Shown here piece after piece: positions 1 to 7,303 of a stretch of 64,000 nt of DNA; positions within the stretch are counted from its first letter, which is position 1, and every line of letters begins with the position of its first letter. A model generated the notes under the pieces. It was not told the DNA's origin, made no database searches, and was given only the letters and a program-made list of their open reading frames with translations. The translations under genes were made by a program, and so were the position numbers. Where the stretch lies: positions 124,001 to 188,000 of the forward strand of contig NZ_KB911826.1 of NCBI RefSeq assembly GCF_000383675.1, written 5' to 3'. Source of the stretch: Terracoccus sp. 273MFTsu3.1. Its GTDB lineage: Bacteria > Actinomycetota > Actinomycetes > Actinomycetales > Dermatophilaceae.

Positions 1-455
1 AGACCGGTCGGATCCGCCTCGACCGCTACCTCTTCACCCCGATGGCCTACCCCGCCGACTACGGCTACATCGAGGACTCGCTCGGCGAGGACGGTGACCC
101 CCTGGATGCTCTCGTGCTGCTGCCCGAGCCGGTCTTCCCCGGTGTCGTCGTCGAGGCCCGCCCGATCGGTGTCTTCCACATGACCGACGAAGCCGGCGGT
201 GACGACAAGGTGCTCTGCGTGCCCGTCGACCCGCGCACCGCCGACGTCCAGGACATCTCCGACGTCAGCACGTTCACGCTCGACGAGATCCAGCACTTCT
301 TCGAGCGCTACAAGGACCTCGAGCCCGGCAAGCACGTCGAGGGCTCCGACTGGGGCAACCGCGAGGCCGCCGAGAAGATCATCGGCGAGGCCTTCGACCG
401 CGCCAAGGAGCAGGGCACCTCGACCGCCCGCTGGGCGATGCCGCAGGGGCACTGA
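1..455 (+). CDS. ppa: Inorganic pyrophosphatase, 5' end outside the window
   Basis: Soluble family I inorganic pyrophosphatase, which hydrolyses PPi to two phosphates and so pulls biosynthetic reactions forward in the cytoplasm. The reading frame is open from the first bases; the residues before the first in-window ATG (position 42) read [13 protein letters not shown], matching the family just upstream of its YPADYG stretch, so the gene starts outside the window. The signature EDGDPLDAL supplies the metal-binding aspartates, and further conserved acidic residues ([16 protein letters not shown]) follow. About 150 residues are visible of a usual 160-175. It converges on the kinase gene that ends about 30 bases downstream. 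Confidence 0.95.
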   Translation, partial: TGRIRLDRYLFTPMAYPADYGYIEDSLGEDGDPLDALVLLPEPVFPGVVVEARPIGVFHMTDEAGGDDKVLCVPVDPRTADVQDISDVSTFTLDEIQHFFERYKDLEPGKHVEGSDWGNREAAEKIIGEAFDRAKEQGTSTARWAMPQGH

Positions 456-486
456 GCCCGCACGACCCGTCCGGCCCTCCGTCACC

Positions 487-1461
487 TCACCCGAGGAGGC
501 GGAGGGTCAGCCACGTCGCGAGCGTGAAGACCGCGACGGTGGCCGCCGCGAGACCGACGAGCGCCCCGCCGGCCCAGGTGCCCACGGGAGCCGTCTCCGC
601 CGCACCCGTCGCGAGCCGATGGCGTATGCCGTCCAGCCGGTCCGCGAGCTCCAGCGCGGTCCGTGGGCGGCGGGCCGGGTCGTGGGCGAGGGCCGAGCGG
701 AGCAGCTCGTCGAGGTCGCGGGGGGTGCCGGCGACGGGAGCTACGGGCGACGGGGTGAGCTTCGGGTCGCGGGTGGCGATGCTGAGGAGGCCGTCGTCGA
801 CGGCATACGGCGACCTCCCGGTCAGGAGCGCGTACGTCACGGCCGCGGCGGCGTAGACGTCGGCGCGCTCGTCGAATCCCTTGGTGCCATGGGCCTGCTC
901 GGGCGCCATGTAGGCCGGGGTGCCGGCGGTCACGGTGAGACCCGAGGACTCGGCGAGAGCCTTGGCCATGCCGAGGTCGGCGATGACGACGTGGTCGCGC
1001 CCACCGCGGTCGGTCAGGAGCAGGTTGCCGGGCTTGACGTCGCGGTGGACGACACCGTGCTCGTGGAGCACGTGCAGGCCACGGGCCGCGTCGGCCCCGA
1101 TGGCGAGGGCGCGCGCGGGGTCGCGGGCCTCGTCCGACGCAACGACCGCCCGGAGGACGTCGGCGACCGTGCCGCCGTCGACGTAGTCCATGACGAAGTA
1201 CGGGCGCCCGTCGTCGAGCTCACCGAGATCGTGCACACGCACCACCCGGTCGTCGGAGAGCCGGCGCAGGAGCCGCGCCTCGGCGAGGAAGCGATGACGG
1301 ATGTCGAGGTCGGAGCTCCAGTTGTCGGCGAGGACCTTGATCGCCACGGGGACGGCGAGATCGGGGTCGTGCGCGAGCCAGACGGTCGCGAAGGCCCCGG
1401 CGCCCAGTCGGTGCCGGAGCTGGTAGCGACCGATAGCCTCCATCGCGTCATCATGGCCCAT
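487..1461 (-). CDS. Membrane-anchored Ser/Thr protein kinase (Hanks type)
   Basis: A 324-residue eukaryotic-like Ser/Thr kinase. The kinase domain covers roughly residues 10-275: glycine loop LGAGAF near 19-24, ATP-binding Lys42 (VAIKV), helix-C Glu61, catalytic loop VHRDVKPGN with Asp141, metal-binding Asp162 in ADLG (DLG rather than DFG), then GTPAYMAPE. One hydrophobic helix at about 294-322 ends the protein, so the kinase faces the cytoplasm and there is no extracellular sensor domain. The start is the ATG at 1461; a second Met at residue 7 is possible. It is divergent from an ECF sigma factor only 44 bases away, so control of that sigma factor is a reasonable guess but unproven. Confidence 0.9.
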   Translation of the reverse strand: MGHDDAMEAIGRYQLRHRLGAGAFATVWLAHDPDLAVPVAIKVLADNWSSDLDIRHRFLAEARLLRRLSDDRVVRVHDLGELDDGRPYFVMDYVDGGTVADVLRAVVASDEARDPARALAIGADAARGLHVLHEHGVVHRDVKPGNLLLTDRGGRDHVVIADLGMAKALAESSGLTVTAGTPAYMAPEQAHGTKGFDERADVYAAAAVTYALLTGRSPYAVDDGLLSIATRDPKLTPSPVAPVAGTPRDLDELLRSALAHDPARRPRTALELADRLDGIRHRLATGAAETAPVGTWAGGALVGLAAATVAVFTLATWLTLRLLG

Positions 1462-1505
1462 CCGCTGCGGCGGGCGGGCTCCGGGTCAGGGGAACGGAGC
1501 ACATC

Positions 1506-2072
1506 GTGCTGCACGACGACACGCCGGAGGTGGAGTCGCTCGAACGGCTGCGGCTCGCGGCGCTCGAGGGCGACGGGCGGGCCCTCGACGACCTCGTGAG
1601 GGCGCTCGAACCGCTCGTGATGCGGCGCTGCGCCCGGCTCCTGCCACACCGTCCGGACGCCGAGGAGGCCTGCCAGGACGCGCTCGTCGCCGTGGCCTCG
1701 AAGCTCGGGTCCTTCTCGGGGAGCGGGTCGTTCGTCGGCTGGGTCACGGTCATCGCCTCCAACAGCGCCCGCTCGACCTACCGCTCGCTCAAGCGTCGCG
1801 GCTCGGAGCAGGCAGTGGCCGTGATGCCCGAGGCGCTCGACCCGCGGACGACGAGCGTCATGGCCGGCTCACGCGTCGACCTCATGGAGGCGCTCGACGC
1901 GATGGAGGCCGCCAAGCCCCACCTCGTCGAGTCCTTCGTGCTCCGCGACCTCGGTCAGCTGCCCTACGACGAGGTCGCCGCCATCACCGGCGTCCCGCTC
2001 GGCACGGCCAAGGCACGCATCCACGACGCCCGTGCCTTCATGCGCGAGCACCTCGTCGAACGGTTCGGCTGA
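1506..2072 (+). CDS. RNA polymerase sigma factor, ECF/sigma-70 family
   Basis: A 188-residue sigma-70 family factor. Region 2 is at about residues 20-85 (CARLLPHRPDAEEACQDAL, then SFVGWVTVIASNSARSTYR) and region 4 at about 125-185, with the helix-turn-helix LPYDEVAAITGVPLGTAKAR. Region 3 is absent, which defines the ECF type. The start is a GTG at 1506 behind a purine-rich stretch (GGGGAACGGAG). No linked anti-sigma factor is apparent. The neighbours are a divergent Ser/Thr kinase and a downstream anchored exported protein, so regulation may run through phosphorylation instead; that is inference. Confidence 0.85.
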   Translation: MLHDDTPEVESLERLRLAALEGDGRALDDLVRALEPLVMRRCARLLPHRPDAEEACQDALVAVASKLGSFSGSGSFVGWVTVIASNSARSTYRSLKRRGSEQAVAVMPEALDPRTTSVMAGSRVDLMEALDAMEAAKPHLVESFVLRDLGQLPYDEVAAITGVPLGTAKARIHDARAFMREHLVERFG

Positions 2073-2272
2073 GTACGCGGCTGAGGCGCCGCCGAGCTTC
2101 GGCCGAGGGCGCGGCTGAGCCGCGGCCGCGCTCACCAGGGCCGGGTGTCGAAGATCGTGGCCCGCTCGCGGCAACAAAAGCCCGTGCCGGAGCATCTCCA
2201 GGGGTGTCCACACCCCCGCCGACCGGCTCGGGCACACGGGTCCGTCACGGGCCGACCACAGGGAGAGTCACC
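2073..2272. other. Intergenic region with palindrome before a secreted-protein gene
   Basis: Two hundred bases without a convincing gene. It holds GC-rich inverted repeats just after the sigma factor stop and a perfect palindrome GGGGTGTCCACACCCC at 2201-2216 (7-bp arms, 2-bp spacer), about 55 bases ahead of the next start. The palindrome could be an operator for the downstream gene or chance in GC-rich DNA. Confidence 0.3.
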
Positions 2273-3082
2273 ATGACCAGCAGGAACACCACCGTCGCCG
2301 CCGTCCTCGCCTCGGCCGCCGTGGCGGGCGTCGCCGTGGGCGTCCTCATCCACGGCGTGACCGACGCCGGCGCGACACCCGGAGCGGGTGGGTCCGGCGC
2401 CGCCACGAGCCCCGCCACGAGCCCCGGCGCGACCGCTGGGTCGCGGCCGTCGACACCGTCGTCGGGCAGCAGCGCGCCGACGAGCCCGACGCGCGTCGCC
2501 ACGACGTCCGCCGCGTCGACGTCCCTCCCCGCGGGCCCGGCACCGGCGCGGGCAGCCCTGTCGGAGAAGGACCTCATGGTCGCCAACGACTACCTCGCCG
2601 CCGGCTTCGGCACGGCCCGGCTGCACACCGGTGAGGGGGCCGGACAGGCCACCATCACGGCGTGCCAGACGACGAACCCGGAAGGTCAGTACGGCCTGAA
2701 ACGGATGTACTCGTCGACGGTGGAGGCCGGCGACCTCCATGCCGACCAGTGGGTCCTCGACTTCCGCGAGGCGGCCGACGCCCAGCAGATGCTGTCGGCC
2801 GTCGTCGACTGGCGGACGCTGTGCACCGATCCCTCGAACGAGGGGATGAAGGGCGTGACCTTCAGCGCCACGAGGGCCACACAGGTCACGCTCGCCGACG
2901 GGTCGGAGGGCCAGCGCTGGACCATGGACTTCGAGCAGGACAACCACGCCCTGCGGCAGGCCGTGGCGGTCGTGCGCACCGGGACGCGCGTCTCCGTCAG
3001 CGTGGTGTCGGCGTCGCCGGCGCTCGTCGAGGGCGTTGACGCCGAGACCCTCGCGGAGCGCTCGGCCACGCGTCTCGGCTGA
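2273..3082 (+). CDS. Hypothetical exported, membrane-anchored protein
   Basis: A 269-residue protein I do not recognise. An N-terminal hydrophobic helix (about residues 8-28, AAVLASAAVAGVAVGVLIHG) acts as a signal anchor. A low-complexity Ser/Thr/Pro/Gly linker follows to about residue 90, typical of proteins spanning the cell wall, then a compact globular domain with two cysteines (ITACQTTN and DWRTLCTD) that could form a disulphide. The ATG at 2273 is chosen because GGGAGA lies 6-7 bases upstream and the hydrophobic segment then sits at the N terminus; a start at 2204 would add a polar leader. The domain may be a sensor-like extracellular domain, but I cannot assign it. Confidence 0.7.
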   Translation: MTSRNTTVAAVLASAAVAGVAVGVLIHGVTDAGATPGAGGSGAATSPATSPGATAGSRPSTPSSGSSAPTSPTRVATTSAASTSLPAGPAPARAALSEKDLMVANDYLAAGFGTARLHTGEGAGQATITACQTTNPEGQYGLKRMYSSTVEAGDLHADQWVLDFREAADAQQMLSAVVDWRTLCTDPSNEGMKGVTFSATRATQVTLADGSEGQRWTMDFEQDNHALRQAVAVVRTGTRVSVSVVSASPALVEGVDAETLAERSATRLG

Positions 3083-3134
3083 GGCCCTCTGATCCGCGCC
3101 GGGCATCCGGACAGATGGAACGGCAGATGGTGCC

Positions 3135-3166
3135 GCGTCCGGTGGGGTGATGACCCCACCGGACGC
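3135..3166. terminator. Bidirectional hairpin terminator
   Basis: A perfect 14-bp stem (GCGTCCGGTGGGGT and its complement) with a GATG loop. It lies between convergent genes ending at 3082 (+) and 3201 (-), the expected place for a shared terminator. There is no clear U-tract, as is common in high-GC actinobacteria. Confidence 0.7.
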
Positions 3167-3200
3167 AGCACCATGCGCCGGTTGATGCCGAGGGAGGGTG

Positions 3201-4709
3201 TCAGCTCGCCTCGGCGCCGTCTGCTGCGGCGACGGCCACCGTCTCTCGAGTCGGCTCGCGGGTCGCCTCGGACGATGCGGCGACCGCCTGGGCCGGGCGC
3301 GGCCGGAGCACGAACGCCGCGACGAGCAGTGCCACGAGGGTGAACGTCGCCGACGTGAGGAACGCCGGCTCGACGCCCGGCACGAACTGGCCGGGGACCG
3401 CCTGCGAGGCGTACACGCTGACGATCGCGGCGAGGCCCACGGCGCCACCGAGCTGCTGCGCGGTCTGGAGCAGCCCGGAGACCGTGCCGGCCTGGGCGCG
3501 GTCGACGCCGCCGAGGACGACGACGGTGACCGGCATGAAGACGAGAGCGGCCGACACGCCGTTGAGCACCAGCGCACCCAGGAGGTGGCCGGCATACGTG
3601 CTCGTCGTCGACATGGAGCTCAGCCACACGAAGCTGGCGGTCAGGCCCAGCGTGCCCACGAGGAGCATCGGCCGGGGACCGACCTTGGCGACGAGACGGG
3701 CGCTGACCCGCGACGTCGCGAAGATCGCGAGGCTGAGCGGGAGGAACGCGGCGCCCGTCGCCACCGGGCTGAAGCCGAGGACGAGCTGGAGGTACTGGGT
3801 CACGAGGAAGAACGTCGAGAACTGCGCGCCGACGACGAGGGCCATGAGCACGAGGGCTCCCCCGCGGGTGCGGTTGCGGACGAGCGCGAGTGGCAGCAGC
3901 GGCGAGCTGACCCGACCCTCGGTGCGCACGAAGAGCGCGATGAGCAGCGCGCCGACGACGAAGGAGCCGATCGTCAGGGGCGAGGCCCAGCCGCGGTCGG
4001 CCGCGCTGATGAAGCCGTGCACGACGGAGACGGAACCGAGGGTAGCGGTGACCGCGCCGACCACGTCGAAGCGGCCACGGATCCTCGGCGTCTCGGTCAC
4101 GAAGCGGCGCGCGAGGACGAGCACGACGGCCCCGATCGGGACGTTGACGAAGAGCGTCCAGTGCCAGCTGACGTAGTCGGTGAGGATCCCGCCGAGGAGC
4201 AGGCCGATGGACGCGCCCGCGGACGACACGGCCGTGAAGAGCGCGAGACCGCGGTTGCGGGCCGCCTCGTTCGGGGCGCTCGTCGTGACCAGGGCGAGGA
4301 CGCTCGGTGCGGCGAACGCGGCGCCGACGCCCTGGAGGGTGCGCGCGGCGATGAGCCAGGCCGGGGACGTGGCGAGGCCACCGAGCAGGCTCGCGATCGT
4401 GAAGATCGCGAGGCCGACCTCGAAGATGCGCAGTCGCCCGAAGACGTCGCCGAGGCGCCCGCCCAGGAGCAGCAGCCCGCCGAAGGCGAGGGTGTACGCG
4501 TTGAGCACCCAGGAGAGGCCCGCGGGCGTGAACCCGAGGTCGGTCTGGATGTGCGGGAGCGCGACGTTCACGACGGTCGCGTCGAGCACGAGCATGAGCT
4601 GGGCGACGAGGACGACGCCGAGGCCGATGGCTCCGCGTCGGGCGGCCCGCTCCCCCGCGGAGCGCTCGGGTTGTCGGGTGACGGGTGATGCGGTGGTGCT
4701 GGTCGACAT
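3201..4709 (-). CDS. MFS drug exporter, DHA2 (EmrB/QacA) family
   Basis: A 502-residue proton-coupled exporter of the 14-TM DHA2 family, usually exporting hydrophobic drugs or toxic metabolites. The family signature LDATVVNVALPHIQTDLG lies in the first helix, followed by the motif-A loop GGRLGDVFGR and the helix-5 stretch SAGASIGLLLGGILTDYVSW. The start is the ATG at 4709 preceded by GAGGTCAGAG; the open frame extends upstream to 5033, but that extension is polar and lacks family similarity. A short ORF (4718-4957) ends nine bases upstream and a divergent TetR gene follows, so the exporter is probably TetR-repressed and ligand-induced. The substrate is unknown. Confidence 0.92.
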   Translation of the reverse strand: MSTSTTASPVTRQPERSAGERAARRGAIGLGVVLVAQLMLVLDATVVNVALPHIQTDLGFTPAGLSWVLNAYTLAFGGLLLLGGRLGDVFGRLRIFEVGLAIFTIASLLGGLATSPAWLIAARTLQGVGAAFAAPSVLALVTTSAPNEAARNRGLALFTAVSSAGASIGLLLGGILTDYVSWHWTLFVNVPIGAVVLVLARRFVTETPRIRGRFDVVGAVTATLGSVSVVHGFISAADRGWASPLTIGSFVVGALLIALFVRTEGRVSSPLLPLALVRNRTRGGALVLMALVVGAQFSTFFLVTQYLQLVLGFSPVATGAAFLPLSLAIFATSRVSARLVAKVGPRPMLLVGTLGLTASFVWLSSMSTTSTYAGHLLGALVLNGVSAALVFMPVTVVVLGGVDRAQAGTVSGLLQTAQQLGGAVGLAAIVSVYASQAVPGQFVPGVEPAFLTSATFTLVALLVAAFVLRPRPAQAVAASSEATREPTRETVAVAAADGAEAS

Positions 4710-4717
4710 CTCTGACC

Positions 4718-4957
4718 TCAGGATTCGTGGTGCGTGGACAGGCGCGGCGAGCTCTCGTCGGTGAGGTCGCGGGCCATGGGCGTGAAGGACGTGGCGCGGG
4801 TGCGGCGGCGGCGCTCGCCGTCGCTGGCGCCCTGGGTGCCGTGGGTGCCCTCGGCTCCGTGGGTGCCGCGGGGCACGAGCGGGGCACGGTGGGTCGTGGC
4901 GAGGTGCGACAGGTGGACGCGTCGGGCCTGTCGGGTGGGCTGGATCGTGGTGGTCAT
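4718..4957 (-). CDS. Small hypothetical ORF (79 aa) leading the exporter gene
   Basis: A 79-codon ORF with an ATG at 4957 preceded by GAGGAG at good spacing, ending nine bases before the exporter start. The product is polar and basic, rich in Thr, His and Arg, with a short internal near-repeat GTHGAEGTHGTQG. No domain or signal peptide is visible. It could be a small protein co-expressed with the exporter or a translated leader whose translation affects the exporter. Base composition alone can keep such frames open in this genome, so confidence is limited. Confidence 0.4.
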   Translation of the reverse strand: MTTTIQPTRQARRVHLSHLATTHRAPLVPRGTHGAEGTHGTQGASDGERRRRTRATSFTPMARDLTDESSPRLSTHHES

Positions 4958-5000
4958 GGGTGCCGGACTCCTCTGTGACGACGATCGGCGCTACGATTAG

Positions 5001-5049
5001 CGGAGAACCACTCCGGTTCTGCCTGACCCACAATATGGAGACTGTCTCC
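5001..5049. promoter_or_regulatory. Two TetR-type operator candidates
   Basis: Two related inverted repeats lie between the divergent exporter unit and the TetR gene. One is CGGAGaaccaCTCCG at 5001-5015, the other GGAGACtGTCTCC at 5037-5049. Each has the CGGAG/GGAGAC half-site, and the second is flanked by A/T-rich bases (AATAT, TTTTA) suited to overlapping promoters. Position and spacing fit autoregulation plus repression of the exporter. Confidence 0.6.
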
Positions 5050-5071
5050 GTTTTAGCAAGGGAGATTTCTC

Positions 5072-5737
5072 GTGAGGCCTGCCGAAGCTGGCAGTGCGAC
5101 GCTCGAGTCGTCGCCGGGATCTGTTGCCGCCCAGAGGGATTCGGCTGACGGTCTGGCTCAGGAGAGCCCCGAGAAATTGCCTCGCCCGATGCGCGCCGAC
5201 GCCCGGCGCAACTACGACAAGATCCTCGCCACCGCCCGCATCGTCTTCACCGAGCGCGGCACGGACTCCTCGCTCGACGAGATCGCGAAGCGGGCCGGGG
5301 TGGGCCCCGGCACGCTCTACCGCCACTTCCCCACCCGCGAGGCCCTCGTCGACGCCCTCATGCAGGACTGGACCGACCGGGTGTCCGCCGACGCCGACGC
5401 CGCCATCGCCACGGGACAGCCCGCACGGGAGATGCTGCTCGGCTGGTTCGAGCACTTCATCGACCACATCACGCTCCACCGGGGCGCCGCCAGCAAGATC
5501 TGTGCCGCCATGGACGACCCGGCGTCCCCGATGTACCGCAAGTGCCGCGTCATGGGCGATGCCAACCGCCGCGTCATCGACCACCTCGACGCCGAGGGCG
5601 AGCTGCGCCCCGGCGTCGACGCCGCCAACGTCATGCGCCTCGTCAGCGGTGTCGCGAGCGTGGCCGACACGAGCCACGCCGACCTCGACGTCCGGCCCAT
5701 GCTCGAGGTCGTCGTCGACGGGATTGTTCGCGCCTGA
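5072..5737 (+). CDS. TetR/AcrR-family transcriptional repressor
   Basis: A 221-residue TetR-family regulator. The DNA-binding domain is at about residues 40-100: RADARRNYDKILATARIVF leads into the helix-turn-helix SLDEIAKRAGVGPGTLYRHF, a near-consensus TetR motif. The helical C-terminal ligand domain (about 105-215) is typical in length. The start is a GTG at 5072 with GGGAG seven bases upstream; the first 38 residues are a polar extension. Divergent from the DHA2 exporter with two palindromes between them, it most likely represses that exporter and itself. The LLM oxidoreductase starts 17 bases after its stop, so the two may be co-transcribed. Confidence 0.9.
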   Translation: MRPAEAGSATLESSPGSVAAQRDSADGLAQESPEKLPRPMRADARRNYDKILATARIVFTERGTDSSLDEIAKRAGVGPGTLYRHFPTREALVDALMQDWTDRVSADADAAIATGQPAREMLLGWFEHFIDHITLHRGAASKICAAMDDPASPMYRKCRVMGDANRRVIDHLDAEGELRPGVDAANVMRLVSGVASVADTSHADLDVRPMLEVVVDGIVRA

Positions 5738-5754
5738 CCCGTGGTTGCAGGGGC

Positions 5755-6690
5755 ATGACCGTCGACCTGCACCTCTTCACCGAGCCACAACAGGGCGCCA
5801 CCTACGACGACCTCCTCGCCGTCGCCCGTGCCGCCGAGGATCTCGGGTTCAGCGGCTTCTTCCGCTCCGACCACTACCTCGCCATGGGCGGGGACGGCGG
5901 CGCGGGGCCGACCGACGCGTGGACCACACTCGCCGGTCTGGCGCGTGACACGTCGACGATCCGCCTCGGCACGCTCGTCACGTCCGCCACCTTCCGCCTG
6001 CCCGGTCCGCTCGCGATCCAGGTCGCCGGCGTCGACCAGATGAGTGGTGGACGGGTCGAGCTGGGACTCGGCGCCGGCTGGTTCGAGGCCGAGCACACGG
6101 CATACGGCATCCCCTTCCCGCCGCTCGGCGAGCGCTTCGACCGCCTCGAGGAGCAGCTCGCGGTGATCACCGGCCTCTGGACTGCCGAGCCCGGGAAGAC
6201 CTTCAGCCACAACGGAACCCACTACCCCGTCATCGACTCCCCCGCACTGGCGAAGCCGGTGCAGCCTGGTGGCGTCCCGATCATCATCGGTGGTGGCGGC
6301 AAGCGACGCACGCCGGCACTGGCCGTGAGGTATGCCGCCGAGTTCAACGCGCCGTTCGTGTCGGCCCCCGATGCGGGCCGGCTCTTCGAGCGGGTCGGTG
6401 GCATGGCTCGAGAGGCCGGCCGAGAGGTCGGCTCGCTCAGGTACTCGGCGGCCCAGGTCGTCTGCGTGGGACGCGACGACGCGACCCTGCGACGCCGCGC
6501 CGAGGCCATCGGGCGCGACCTCGGCGAGCTGCGCGAGCACGGCCTCGCCGGCTCCCCCGACGAGGTCGTCGAGAAGATCGCGGCGTTCGAGGCGGTCGGC
6601 GCCGAGCGGGTCTACCTCCAGGTCCTCGACCTGTCCGACCTCGACCACGTGGCCGACGTCGCCGACGGCGTGCTGCGCCAGCTCGCCTGA
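5755..6690 (+). CDS. LLM-class (F420-dependent) oxidoreductase
   Basis: A 311-residue TIM-barrel flavin/F420 oxidoreductase of the luciferase-like monooxygenase superfamily. Visible family features are FFRSDHYL near the N terminus, GTLVTSATFRLPG, the conserved GGRVELGLGAGWFEAEH, the loop VPIIIGGGGKRR, and the C-terminal GSPDEVVEKIAAFEAVGAERVYLQ. Length and pattern match the actinobacterial F420-dependent subgroup; FMN or F420 cannot be decided from sequence alone. The ATG at 5755 follows GCAGGGG. It sits just downstream of the TetR gene, so it may serve a xenobiotic response together with the exporter. The substrate is unknown. Confidence 0.85.
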   Translation: MTVDLHLFTEPQQGATYDDLLAVARAAEDLGFSGFFRSDHYLAMGGDGGAGPTDAWTTLAGLARDTSTIRLGTLVTSATFRLPGPLAIQVAGVDQMSGGRVELGLGAGWFEAEHTAYGIPFPPLGERFDRLEEQLAVITGLWTAEPGKTFSHNGTHYPVIDSPALAKPVQPGGVPIIIGGGGKRRTPALAVRYAAEFNAPFVSAPDAGRLFERVGGMAREAGREVGSLRYSAAQVVCVGRDDATLRRRAEAIGRDLGELREHGLAGSPDEVVEKIAAFEAVGAERVYLQVLDLSDLDHVADVADGVLRQLA

Positions 6691-6699
6691 GCCCTCCTC

Positions 6700-6787
6700 C
6701 CTCGAGTGAGCGCTCCGTCCCAGTCGACCGAGCGCTCCGTCCCACTCGAGTGAGCGCCCCGTCCCACTCGACTGAGCGCCCTGTCCC
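6700..6787 (+). repeat. Four tandem 22-bp repeats (family A)
   Basis: Four contiguous 22-bp units at 6700-6721, 6722-6743, 6744-6765 and 6766-6787, with core GAGTGAGCGCTCCGTCCC and 1-4 differences each. They lie between the LLM oxidoreductase stop and the MarR promoter. The same unit, in both orientations, occurs at 50941-51030. Confidence 0.85.
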
Positions 6788-6813
6788 ACGTCGGCCACGC
6801 TCGACTTGATATG

Positions 6814-6828
6814 CATAGGTTATCTATG
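6814..6828. promoter_or_regulatory. MarR-type operator candidate
   Basis: Inverted repeat CATAGgttatCTATG inside a strikingly A/T-rich island (about 6805-6835) just before the MarR start. Composition and position suit a promoter overlapped by an autoregulatory MarR site. Confidence 0.6.
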
Positions 6829-6841
6829 TAAATTGCAGCGA

Positions 6842-7303
6842 GTGACCGAACCGACCACCCTGGGCAACGAGCTGCTGCGCTCGGCCGCGCGACTCTCGCG
6901 CTGGGCCAGCCGCCACGCGTCGTTCGACGTGCCCTTCGCGCAGGCCCGGCTGCTCGCCCTCCTCGACGAGCTCGGCCCCTCCCGCGTCAGCGCCCTCGCG
7001 GCCGCCGATCACAGCAGCCAGCCGACGATCACCACGCAGCTCCAGCGCCTCGAGGCGTCGGGCTGGGTGCACCGCGGGTCCGACCCGGACGACGCGCGCG
7101 CCACGGTCATCTCCCTCACCGACGACGGCCACGCCACGGTCGAGAGCCTGCGCCGGGCCCGACTGGCCGTCCTGTCCCCCGTCCTCGACCAGCTCGACGG
7201 ACCGGCCCTCGACCGGGTCCGCGTCGCCATCGATGTCCTGAACGAGCTGCTCGCCGCCGCGGCGGACACCCCTGTCCCGCACCCCACCCGAAAGGACGGA
7301 TGA
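6842..7303 (+). CDS. MarR-family transcriptional regulator
   Basis: A 153-residue winged-helix regulator of the MarR family. The DNA-recognition helix is in VSALAAADHSSQPTITTQLQRLEASGWV (split by me at about residues 48-75), followed by the wing segment RGSDPDDARATVISLTDDG, a MarR hallmark. GTG at 6842 is the preferred start; an upstream TTG at 6806 would place the operator-like palindrome inside the gene. Its stop overlaps the next start (ATGA at 7300-7303), so it is translationally coupled to the MFS transporter it presumably controls. Confidence 0.88.
   Translation: MTEPTTLGNELLRSAARLSRWASRHASFDVPFAQARLLALLDELGPSRVSALAAADHSSQPTITTQLQRLEASGWVHRGSDPDDARATVISLTDDGHATVESLRRARLAVLSPVLDQLDGPALDRVRVAIDVLNELLAAAADTPVPHPTRKDG

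Noticed and set aside
475-506. CCCTCCG/CGGAGGG hairpin between pyrophosphatase and kinase as a terminator
   Set aside because: Only a 7-bp stem with an 18-base loop, expected by chance at this GC content.
199-1599. Long + strand open frame of 466 codons
   Set aside because: It overlaps pyrophosphatase in another frame and the kinase in antisense. The protein is low-complexity Arg/Gly/Pro text, a GC-rich shadow.
2132-4887. Long minus-strand frames over the secreted protein and exporter
   Set aside because: They are antisense or out-of-frame copies of genes with clear families and have no ribosome sites or domains.
6700-6787. CRISPR array
   Set aside because: The units are directly contiguous with no unique spacers and there are no cas genes, so it is a tandem repeat.
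6806-6841. TTG start 12 codons upstream for the MarR gene
   Set aside because: It would place the A/T-rich operator-like palindrome inside the coding sequence and has no ribosome site.
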